Below are positions 33,680 through 41,357 of a DNA stretch of 64,000 nucleotides, piece by piece. Every line of letters begins with the position of its first letter. Positions within the stretch are counted from its first letter, which is position 1. Location of the stretch: NCBI RefSeq assembly GCF_008728835.1, contig NZ_CP042582.1:4452217-4516216 (forward strand), in the 5' to 3' direction. The notes under the pieces are model-generated. The model was not told where the DNA came from. It did no database searches and worked only from the letters and a program-made list of their open reading frames with translations. The position numbers and the translations under genes are program-made. This DNA is from Hypericibacter adhaerens. GTDB taxonomy: Bacteria; Pseudomonadota; Alphaproteobacteria; Dongiales; Dongiaceae.

Positions 33680-36600
33680 AGCCGGCCCCTCCGACAAGCC
33701 TGCGGCAGCGGCCTCCCCGACATTGGCCGCGGCCGTGGCCGCCTTCCAGGCCGGCAGGCGCTCGGAAGCGAAGGCGCTCTGCGAGGCGATCCTCGCGCGC
33801 GCGCCCGACGATGTCGAAACGCTGCATCTGGCCAGCGTGATCGCGGCCGCGCAGAACGATGTCGAGACGGCCGTCGCCATGGCGCGCCGCGTCATCGCGA
33901 TCGATCCGCACCATAACGAGGCGCAGCACAATCTGGGATCGCTGCTCGCGACCCAGGGCCGGCTGGCGGAAGCTCTGCCGTTCCTGGAGCGGGCCGCCGC
34001 CCGCGACCCGTTCGGCCCCACCACCATCGTCAATTTCGCCTCCGCCCTGCGCGAGCTCGGCCGCCATGAGGAGGCGATCACGGCCCTCGACCGCCTGCTG
34101 CACCGCACGCCCGATCATGCGGAGGCGCTGCGTCAGAAGGGGCTGGCTCTGATGGCGCTCTCCCGCGTGCCTTCGGCGGTGGCCCTGTTCCAGCGCTCGG
34201 CCGAGATCGAGCCGCGCGCGCAGACCTTCAACGATCTCGCCGGCGCGCTCTGGCTCAAGGGCGAGCTGACCAACGCGCTGGCCGCCGCCCGCGAGGCGCA
34301 GCGGCTCGAGCCCCATAACGAGATGATCGCGGCCCGGCTGCTGCAGCAGCTGAGCCAGGCCTGCGACTGGCGCGAGACCCCGGCCCTGCTCCGGCAGGTC
34401 CGGCGGCAGCGCGCGAACGCGCTGGCCCTGAACCGGCCGCTCTACGAGACGCCCCTCTCCATGGTCGGCTATGACGACGACCCGGGCGCCAATCTGCGCA
34501 TCGCGGCGCTCCATGCGCGCGCGGCCGAGCGCCGGGCGGGAACGCCCCTGGTTCTCAGCCGCGGCCCGCGCCGCGAGGGGCCGATCACCGTCGGCTATCT
34601 GTCGCGGGATTTCCGCGAGCATGCGGTGGCGCAGCTCATGGTCCGCTGCCTCGAGCGCCATGACCGGCAGGCGGTGCGCGTCCATGCCTATGCCTACGGA
34701 TCGCCCGACGACAGCGCGATGCGCCAGCGCGTTCGCGCGGCGGCCGACAGCTTCGTCGATCTGGGCGCGCTGGATCATCGCCGCGCGGCGGAGCGGATCG
34801 CCGCCGACGAGGTCGACATCCTGGTCGAGCTCACCGGCCATACCTCCGGGACGCGGCTCGAGATCGCGGCGCTGCGCCCGGCGCCGATCCAGGTCGCCTG
34901 GCTCGGATTCCCCGGCACGATCGGCAGCCGCTATCACGATTACATCCTGGCCGACCGCACCGTGGCGCCGCCCGCCGATGCCCGCTATTTCAGCGAACGG
35001 CTGGTCTGGCTGCCGGACAGCTATCAGCCCAACGACGAGACGCGGACCATCGCCGCGGAGCCCGCTTCGCGCCGCGAGGTCGGCCTGCCGGACGATGCCT
35101 TCGTCTTCTGCTCCTTCAACCAGGGATACAAGATCGAGCCCGTCATGTTCGGGCTCTGGATGGAGCTCCTGAAGACGCTGCCGCAGGCTGTGCTCTGGCT
35201 CTGGCGCCCGAACGACATGAGCGACGAGAACCTCCGGCGCGAGGCGGCCGAGCGCGGCGTCGATCCCGCCCGGCTCCATTTCGGCCTGCGCCTGCCCAAG
35301 GAGCAGCATCTGCGCCGGCTGCAGCTCGCCGACCTGGCGCTCGACACGCGCATCTATAACGGCCACACCACCACCAGCGACGCGCTCTGGGCGGGCCTCC
35401 CGGTGGTGGCGCTCGAGGGCCGCCATTTCGCGAGCCGCGTCTCGGCCAGCCTCCTGCGCGCCATCGGCCTGCCGGAGCTGGTGGCCGGCAGCCTCGACGC
35501 CTATCGCGACCTGGCGCTGGAGCTCGCGCGGCATCCTCGCAAGCTCGCGGCGCTGCGCGCCCGGCTCGCGGCCAACCGCACCGCCGCGCCGCTCTTCGAC
35601 AGCGCCCGCTTCGCGCGCGGTCTCGAAGCGGCCTATAGCGCGATGATGTCGCGCCTGCGCGTGGGCTTCCCGCCGGCGGCGACCGCCATCCGTTTCGAGA
35701 GCGACGGGCGGACCGTGGCGACCTATGACGAGCTGGCCTTGCCCGCCCGGACGGCCGACGCGCTCGATCATATCGCCAGGGCCGCCGCGCATTATCAGTC
35801 GCGGCGCTACGATCAGGCCCTCGTCGCCCTCGACCGGGCGCTGTTCGACGATGCGAGCTTCCTCGAGGCGCGGATCCAGAAGGGCGTGATTCTGGCGGCG
35901 AAGGGCGACCGCGCCGGCGCGCTGAAGAGCTTCGAGGCCGTGCGTGCCGAGCAGCCGGACCATCCGCTGCTGGCCTCGCGCCTCGGAAGCCTTCTGATCG
36001 ATCTCGAACGCCATGACGAGGCGCAGCGCCTGCTCGATGCGGCGCTGGCGGCCGACCCCGAGGATCTGGATGCACTCGCGGAGCGGTCGCGCCTCTCGCG
36101 CCAGAACGGACGCCTGGCGGAGGCGCTCGCCTTCGCCGATCGCGCCCTGGCGCTGCAGCCCTTCCACGCCGCCGCGCTGACCGCGCGCGGCGATGCGCTG
36201 ATGGCGCTAGGGCGCGCCGAAGAAGGGGCGGTGGCGCTTCAGACCGCGATCGCGCGCGATCCCAACACGCGCCACGCCCATCGGCTGCTCGGCAATCTCG
36301 CGCGGGCGCAGAAGAACCTGCCGCAGGCGGTCGAGTACTACCGGCGCGCCATCGCGATCGATCCGCTGGACGAGGTCGCGACCGCCAATTGCGCGCTGGA
36401 GCTGGGCTATCTGGGCGACTGGGCGCGGCTCGAGGAGATCAAGCCGCGCCTCAAGGCCCTGGCGAGCCGCGCGCTGGCGAACGGACGGCAACCGGGGATC
36501 ACGCCCTTCGCGGTGCTGGCTTTCGTCGAGGAGCCCGAGATCTGCACCGCGGTCGCGCGCGCCTGGGCCGAGGCGATGGAGCGTCGTATGGCGCCTTATC

Positions 36601-37763
36601 GCCAGACCTATCCGTCCGTGCCGCGCCCTAGTCCCGAGGGGCGCCTCAGGATCGGCTATCTCTCCGGCGATTTCTCGGCCCACGCCACGATGCAGCTCAT
36701 GCGCGGCCTGATGCGCCGCCATGACCGGCGCGCGATCGAGGTCTTCGCCTATGCGACCAATCCTTCCGACAATTCCGACTATCGGCGCGCCGCCGAGCGG
36801 GAGCCGGATCATTTCCGCGACCTCTCGGCGCTCGATCCCGGCCGCGCCGCTCAGGCCATCGCCGGGGATTGCATCGACATCCTGGTCGACCTGAAGGGAT
36901 GGACCAACGGCGCGCGGCTGGAGATCCCGGCACTGAGGCCCGCCCCGCTGCAGGCGACCTGGCTGGGATTCCCCGGCAGCACCGGCGCGCGGTTCTTCGA
37001 TTATGTGCTGGGCGACGCGATCGTGACGCCGCCCGAAGCTCAATCCTATTTCACGGAACAGATCGTCCGCCTGCCCGGTTCCTACCAGGTCAATGACCGC
37101 GACCGGCCGATCTGGCCCGAACCGACCAGCCGCGCGGCCGAGGGCCTGCCGGAGAACGCGCTGGTGCTGGCGAGCTTCAACCAGGGTTACAAGATCGAGC
37201 CCGTCATGTTCGGGCTCTGGATGGAGCTGCTGCAGGCGCTGCCGCAGGCCGTGCTCTGGCTCTGGCGCGGCAATGACGGCATCGAGCCCAACCTCAAGAA
37301 GGAAGCCGCCCTGCGCGGCGTCGATCCGGCGCGGCTGATCTTCGCCGGCCGCGCCACCACGCAGCGCCATCTGCGCCGGATCGGGCTCGCCGACCTGGCG
37401 CTCGATCCGCGCATCGTCAACGGCCATACCACCACCAGCGACGCGCTCTGGGCGGGCCTGCCGGTGGTGACGCTCAAGGGCGCCTATTTCCCGGCGCGCG
37501 TCTCCGCGAGCCTGCTGCAGGCCGTGGGGCTGCCGGAGCTGGTCGCCGAAAGCCTCGGGCACTACCGCGAGATCGTGCTGCGCTACGGGCGCGATCCGGC
37601 GGCGCTCGCGGGCCTCAAGGCGAAGCTCGCCGCCAACCGGCTGACGGCACCGCTGTTCGATACCGATCGCTTCGCCCGCAAGCTCGAAGCCGCCTATCGC
37701 GCGATGTGGCGGCGCCATTGCGCCGGCCTCGCGCCGGCACCGATCGATGTCCCGGAGCCCTGA
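33672..37763 (+). CDS. Giant protein with two tandem TPR-GT41 (OGT-like) modules
   Basis: A 1363-residue protein with no break in frame. Module 1: TPRs at about residues 15-240, then GT41 from about 300 to 660 (VGYLSRDFREHAVAQLMV near 307, FCSFNQGYKIEPVMFGLWME near 478, YNGHTTTSDALWAGLPVV near 562). Module 2: TPRs at about 690-900, then GT41 from about 985 to 1360 (IGYLSGDFSAHATMQLM near 991, SFNQGYKIEPVMFGLWMELL near 1166, NGHTTTSDALWAGLPVVTLK near 1249). Both keep the DFxxHA histidine, the YKIEP lysine and the GHTTTSDALWAG loop, so both may be active. The two halves are similar enough to suggest duplication and fusion. It overlaps the preceding gene by eight bases. Confidence 0.9.
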   Translation: MAEAGPSDKPAAAASPTLAAAVAAFQAGRRSEAKALCEAILARAPDDVETLHLASVIAAAQNDVETAVAMARRVIAIDPHHNEAQHNLGSLLATQGRLAEALPFLERAAARDPFGPTTIVNFASALRELGRHEEAITALDRLLHRTPDHAEALRQKGLALMALSRVPSAVALFQRSAEIEPRAQTFNDLAGALWLKGELTNALAAAREAQRLEPHNEMIAARLLQQLSQACDWRETPALLRQVRRQRANALALNRPLYETPLSMVGYDDDPGANLRIAALHARAAERRAGTPLVLSRGPRREGPITVGYLSRDFREHAVAQLMVRCLERHDRQAVRVHAYAYGSPDDSAMRQRVRAAADSFVDLGALDHRRAAERIAADEVDILVELTGHTSGTRLEIAALRPAPIQVAWLGFPGTIGSRYHDYILADRTVAPPADARYFSERLVWLPDSYQPNDETRTIAAEPASRREVGLPDDAFVFCSFNQGYKIEPVMFGLWMELLKTLPQAVLWLWRPNDMSDENLRREAAERGVDPARLHFGLRLPKEQHLRRLQLADLALDTRIYNGHTTTSDALWAGLPVVALEGRHFASRVSASLLRAIGLPELVAGSLDAYRDLALELARHPRKLAALRARLAANRTAAPLFDSARFARGLEAAYSAMMSRLRVGFPPAATAIRFESDGRTVATYDELALPARTADALDHIARAAAHYQSRRYDQALVALDRALFDDASFLEARIQKGVILAAKGDRAGALKSFEAVRAEQPDHPLLASRLGSLLIDLERHDEAQRLLDAALAADPEDLDALAERSRLSRQNGRLAEALAFADRALALQPFHAAALTARGDALMALGRAEEGAVALQTAIARDPNTRHAHRLLGNLARAQKNLPQAVEYYRRAIAIDPLDEVATANCALELGYLGDWARLEEIKPRLKALASRALANGRQPGITPFAVLAFVEEPEICTAVARAWAEAMERRMAPYRQTYPSVPRPSPEGRLRIGYLSGDFSAHATMQLMRGLMRRHDRRAIEVFAYATNPSDNSDYRRAAEREPDHFRDLSALDPGRAAQAIAGDCIDILVDLKGWTNGARLEIPALRPAPLQATWLGFPGSTGARFFDYVLGDAIVTPPEAQSYFTEQIVRLPGSYQVNDRDRPIWPEPTSRAAEGLPENALVLASFNQGYKIEPVMFGLWMELLQALPQAVLWLWRGNDGIEPNLKKEAALRGVDPARLIFAGRATTQRHLRRIGLADLALDPRIVNGHTTTSDALWAGLPVVTLKGAYFPARVSASLLQAVGLPELVAESLGHYREIVLRYGRDPAALAGLKAKLAANRLTAPLFDTDRFARKLEAAYRAMWRRHCAGLAPAPIDVPEP

Positions 37764-37828
37764 CCGCGCGGCGCTCCGACGATCGGCCGCGATCCGTCTC
37801 GTCCCCCGGCGCCAAGGAGGCCGGTCCC

Positions 37829-38251
37829 ATGCATTACCGCCGCAGCCGTTTCAGCCATTTCGCCAACTGGATCGCCCGCGCCTCGGGCCATCCGCTCGCC
37901 TTCATGACCGCTTGCGCGATCATCGTCGTCTGGGCCGTCACCGGGCCGATCTTCGCCTGGTCCGACACCTGGCAGCTCGTCATCAATACCGGCACGACCA
38001 TCGTCACCTTCCTGATGGTGTTCCTGATCCAGAACACGCAGAACCGCGATTCCCACGCGGTGCAGCTCAAGCTCGACGAGCTGATCCGCGCGGTCGAGGG
38101 CGCGCATAACGCGCTGCTCGACATCGAGGAGCTGAACGAGGAGGAGCTCGCGCATATGCGCCGGCGCTATGCGGCGCTGGCGGCCCGCGCGCGCGAAGCG
38201 GTCAGGCAGGGCCGGAAGGACACCGATGCCCTGGAGCTCGATGCGGATTAG
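37829..38251 (+). CDS. Low-affinity iron permease family small membrane protein
   Basis: A 140-residue protein with two membrane helices in the N-terminal half (PLAFMTACAIIVVWAVTGPI and NTGTTIVTFLMVFLIQNTQN) and a charged helical C-terminus with LKLDELIRAVEGAHNALLDI. This is the pattern of the bacterial low-affinity iron permease (Fet4-like, PF04120) family; NTGTTIVTFLMVFLIQNTQNRD is its strongest signature region. Iron transport is not demonstrated for most bacterial members. The ATG at 37829 follows a strong AAGGAGG. It lies 65 bases after the double-GT41 gene, and its last four bases overlap the convergent regulator gene. Confidence 0.85.
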   Translation: MHYRRSRFSHFANWIARASGHPLAFMTACAIIVVWAVTGPIFAWSDTWQLVINTGTTIVTFLMVFLIQNTQNRDSHAVQLKLDELIRAVEGAHNALLDIEELNEEELAHMRRRYAALAARAREAVRQGRKDTDALELDAD

Positions 38252-39168
38252 CGCGCGCGCCGCGCGTCGGCCGCTTCCTCGAGCAGCCAGTCGCGGAAGG
38301 CGGTCGCATCCGCGGTCGGCGTGCGGCCTTCGGCCGAGACCAGGTAGAAGGCCTCGTCGGTCGGCAGCCGGATGTCGAAGGGAACGATGAGCCGGCCGGC
38401 CGCGATCCGTTCGGCGGCATAGCAGGTCCGGCCCAGCGCCACGCCGACGCCGCGCTCCGCCAGATCGAGCGCCGCGAGGCCCAGATCGAACTCGAGCCCG
38501 CTGGCACCGTCGACCTTGTCGGTCAGCCCCGCCTTCGCCAGCCATTCGGGCCATCCGTCGCGGAAGCCGAAGGCATGGAGCAGCGTGCAGCGCGCGAGGT
38601 CCTCGGGCTTCTCCAGCTTCTGCGCCCCCCGCGCCCAGTCGGGGCTGCAGACGGGGAAGAGCTCGTCCCAGGTGAGCCGGTCGGCGCGCAGCCCCGACCA
38701 GCGGCCCGTGCCGTAGCGGATCTCCAGATCGACCGCGGGATCGGGATAGTCGGCGGGCCAGATCGAACTGGTCAGGCGGAACTCGATCTCGGGATGGCGG
38801 GCGCGGAAGCGGCCCAGCCGCGGCACCAGCCAGAGCGCCGCGAAGCTGGTGGTGGCGCGCACCAGGAGCCGGACCCGGTCGATATCGCCGAAGATCTCGG
38901 CCGTGCCCTCGGCGATGCGGGCGAAGGCGTCGCCCAGGAGCGGCAGCAGCGCGTCGCCCGCCTCGGTCAGCCGGAGGCCGCGCGGCAGGCGGTGGAACAG
39001 GGGCCGGCCGAGATGGCTTTCCAGCAGGCGGACCTGCTGGCTGACGGCCGATTGGGTGATCCCCAGCTCGCGGGCCGCGGCGGTGAAGCTCATGCTGGTC
39101 GCCGCGGCCTCGAAAGTCCGTAACCAATTGAGTGGCGGTAATTTTTTTGCCATGAATAATCGACCCAT
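38248..39168 (-). CDS. LysR-type transcriptional regulator, GcvA-like
   Basis: A 306-residue regulator. The winged helix-turn-helix is at residues 12-70: LPPLNWLRTFEAAATSMSF, then AARELGITQSAVSQQVRLLE. The effector-binding domain has the GcvA-group pattern: LARCTLLHAFGFRDGW, then GVGVALGRTCYAAERIAAGRL near 250. GcvA-like proteins commonly control amino-acid or amine catabolism. It is divergent from the MttB-family gene, which it probably regulates; a hairpin lies in the shared 178-bp region. An alternative start at 39153 gives MAKKLPPLN; no Shine-Dalgarno separates the two. It ends overlapping the iron-permease-like gene by four bases. Confidence 0.9.
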   Translation of the reverse strand: MGRLFMAKKLPPLNWLRTFEAAATSMSFTAAARELGITQSAVSQQVRLLESHLGRPLFHRLPRGLRLTEAGDALLPLLGDAFARIAEGTAEIFGDIDRVRLLVRATTSFAALWLVPRLGRFRARHPEIEFRLTSSIWPADYPDPAVDLEIRYGTGRWSGLRADRLTWDELFPVCSPDWARGAQKLEKPEDLARCTLLHAFGFRDGWPEWLAKAGLTDKVDGASGLEFDLGLAALDLAERGVGVALGRTCYAAERIAAGRLIVPFDIRLPTDEAFYLVSAEGRTPTADATAFRDWLLEEAADARRAR

Positions 39169-39266
39169 TAGCCAGACTTGGTCTGAGAGCGAACATTAGT
39201 CGTTTGTGAGCGACAGCGCAAAGCCGCATCATCCGGGAACGGCAGGACCTGAAGAGAGCATCGGCA

Positions 39267-39295
39267 AAAGGGCATCCCGAAGGGGGCTGCCCTTT
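39267..39295. promoter_or_regulatory. Hairpin in the divergent lysR-mttB region
   Basis: AAAGGGCA at 39267-39274 is exactly mirrored by TGCCCTTT at 39288-39295, with a 13-base loop. It lies 52 bases upstream of the mttB-like start, within the probable 5' untranslated region. It could be an operator, an attenuator-like hairpin or a conserved intergenic palindrome. Confidence 0.45.
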
Positions 39296-39346
39296 ATGTT
39301 TATGGGAAGCCGGACCGGGGCCCTTGGGCGAAACGAGAGAGCGAGC

Positions 39347-40924
39347 ATGAGCGAGACGGAAACGAGGTCGGGACGGCGTGGCGGACGCGAGGCGCGGCGC
39401 GCGATGCGGGCGGCCCCCTTGCCGGAGAATCAGCGTCCCGTCTGGCCGGGCCTCGAGGGCGGCCGCTACAAGCCGCTGACCGATGCCGACATCCAGAAGA
39501 TCCATCACGCGGCGCTCGACGTGCTCGAGAATGTCGGCATGGCCGACGCGATCCCGAGCGGGATCGAGGTCATGACGGCCGCGGGCGCCAAGCTCCAGGG
39601 CAATGGCCGCCTCACCTTCCCGCGCGCCCTCATCGAGGACACGATCGCCAAGGCCGCGCGTAAGTTTCCGCTCTATGCGCAGGATCCGCGCTACGACATG
39701 GAGCCCTGGGGCAGCAAGGTCTATTTCGGCACCGCCGGCGCCGCCGTCCACATGGTCGATCCGATCACCGGCGAATATCGCGAATCCACGACGAAGGACC
39801 TCTACGACATCGCGCGTATCGTCGACACGCTCGACCATATCCATTTCTTCCAGCGCGCGATCGTCTGCCGCGAGCTGACCGATCCCTTCGAGATGGATTT
39901 CAACACCTGCTATGCCAGCGTCTTCGGCACCACCAAGCATGTCGGCACGAGCTGGGTGGCTCCCGAGCAGCTCGAGGCGTCGCTGCAGATGCTGCATGCG
40001 ATCGCGGGCGGCGAGGACAAGTGGCGCGAGCGCCCCTTCGTCAGCCAGTCGAACTGCTTCGTCGTGCCGCCGCTGAAGTTCGCGGCCGATGCCTGCCGCT
40101 GCCTCGAGGTCGCGGTGCGCGGTGGCATGCCGGTGCTGCTGCTCTCGGCCGGCCAGGCCGGCGCGACCGCACCCGCCTCGCTCGCCGGCGCCATCGTGCA
40201 GGAAGTGGCCGAGGTGCTGGCGGGGCTCGTCTATGTCAACGCGATCAAGCCCGGCGCGCCCGCGATCTTCGGCACCTGGTGCTTCGTCTCGGATCTGCGC
40301 ACCGGCGCCATGTCGGGCGGCAGCCCGGAGCAGGCGCTGCTCTCGGCGGGTGCCGCCCAGATGGGCCAGTTCTACGACCTGACCGCCGGCACGGCCTCGG
40401 GCATGACGGACTCCAAGGTGCCCGACGCACAGGCCGGCTATGAGAAGGCCTACAACCATGCGCTGGTCGGCAATGCGGGCGCCAACCTGATTTATGAATC
40501 GGCCGGCATGCATGCCAGCCTGCTGGGCTATTGCCTGGAGAGCCTGCTGATCGACAACGACATCATCGGCGCCGTCCAGCGCACGATCAAAGGCATCGAG
40601 GTGACGGACGAATCGATCGCGCTCGAGACCATCCGCCAGACCTGCCTCGAAGGCCCCGGCCATTATCTGGGCGCCGACCAGACGCTGCAGCTGATGCAGA
40701 CCGAGTATGTCTATCCGCTGGTCGGCGACCGCACCACGCCGAAGGAATGGGTCGAGCAGGGCCGCCCGGGAATCGTCGATCGCGCCGTGCGCAAGACCAG
40801 GCACATCCTCGCCAACCATTTCCCCGCCCATATCTCGACCGCGGTCGACGATTCGATCCGCCAGCGCTTCCCCGTGCGCTTGCCGCGCGACGCGATGCGC
40901 AAGACGGCGGCCGCCGCGGAGTGA
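39347..40924 (+). CDS. Trimethylamine methyltransferase (MttB) family protein, non-pyrrolysine type
   Basis: A 525-residue protein of COG5598. Landmarks: ALDVLENVGMADAIPSG near residue 60, then FGTTKHVGTSWVAPEQLEAS, PPLKFAADACRCLEVAVRGG near 243, and GAMSGGSPEQALLSAGAAQM near 323, where archaeal MttB has its pyrrolysine region. The frame is open with sense codons throughout, so it is a non-Pyl homologue, the group that contains glycine-betaine methyltransferase MtgB and relatives acting on quaternary amines with a corrinoid protein. No corrinoid protein gene is adjacent, so the methyl acceptor is unknown. ATG at 39347 follows AACGAGAGAG. A GcvA-like regulator gene is divergent. Confidence 0.88.
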   Translation: MSETETRSGRRGGREARRAMRAAPLPENQRPVWPGLEGGRYKPLTDADIQKIHHAALDVLENVGMADAIPSGIEVMTAAGAKLQGNGRLTFPRALIEDTIAKAARKFPLYAQDPRYDMEPWGSKVYFGTAGAAVHMVDPITGEYRESTTKDLYDIARIVDTLDHIHFFQRAIVCRELTDPFEMDFNTCYASVFGTTKHVGTSWVAPEQLEASLQMLHAIAGGEDKWRERPFVSQSNCFVVPPLKFAADACRCLEVAVRGGMPVLLLSAGQAGATAPASLAGAIVQEVAEVLAGLVYVNAIKPGAPAIFGTWCFVSDLRTGAMSGGSPEQALLSAGAAQMGQFYDLTAGTASGMTDSKVPDAQAGYEKAYNHALVGNAGANLIYESAGMHASLLGYCLESLLIDNDIIGAVQRTIKGIEVTDESIALETIRQTCLEGPGHYLGADQTLQLMQTEYVYPLVGDRTTPKEWVEQGRPGIVDRAVRKTRHILANHFPAHISTAVDDSIRQRFPVRLPRDAMRKTAAAAE

Positions 40925-40943
40925 GGCAGGCAGCCGCTCTTTA

Positions 40944-41323
40944 GTCATCCCCGCGAAAGCGGGGATCCACCTCAACGCTTGGCGACCTGGATCAAGATGG
41001 ATCCCCGCTTTCGAGCGTGTGAAGAAATCGGCGATGCCAAAGAACTCTCTCGCCCCCTCCCCTTGCGGAAGGGGGTAGGGGGAGGGGCGATGCCGTGCGA
41101 GATCCTGGCAAATAAGCGGAGCCTGATCTGCTCGGGCTCGCTCGCTTGGCACCCTGTCTAGGCCTTCTGCCTCCAGAGCGGTGATTGATCGCAGGGATGC
41201 CCCCAGCTGCGTCCGTGGCACCCCTCCCCCCAACCCCTTCCCGCAAGGGGAGGGGGCTTGAGTGTTTGCCACGCCCTTGCGTGGTGCTCTCGATTTCTTC
41301 ACGCGCTCTTTCGCGGGGATGAC
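40944..41323. mobile_element. Non-autonomous composite element, copy A (nested in a REP doublet)
   Basis: A 380-bp element between the MttB-like and GGDEF/EAL-like genes. The outside is a REP doublet (GTCATCCCCGCGAAAGC ... GGGGATGAC). Inserted in the right REP unit is a 294-bp inner element, 41014-41307, bounded by imperfect 17-bp inverted repeats AGCGTGTGAAGAAATCG and CGATTTCTTCACGCGCT. It is flanked by a direct CTTTCG at 41008-41013 and 41308-41313; removing the inner part and one CTTTCG restores the intact REP sequence seen at 15375-15403. Inside are two mirrored G-rich arms and a non-coding centre. No transposase is encoded. A near-identical inverted copy is at 56616-56996. Confidence 0.8.
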
Positions 41324-41357
41324 GCCGAAGGCTGTCTTCCGCCGGCGGAGCCGGCAA

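Noticed and set aside
30629-34108. A long open frame on the minus strand, opposite the glycosyltransferase genes
   Set aside because: It is an antisense shadow of GC-rich genes with strong third-position bias. Its composition is Arg/Ala/Gly/Asp-rich without motifs, and the plus-strand genes have clear families.
39347-40924. An amber-encoded pyrrolysine in the MttB homologue
   Set aside because: The frame is open with sense codons throughout, so this is the non-pyrrolysine branch.
40944-41323. CRISPR-like array from repeated G/C-rich segments
   Set aside because: The repeats are inverted pairs, not equal direct repeats with spacers, and no cas gene is present.
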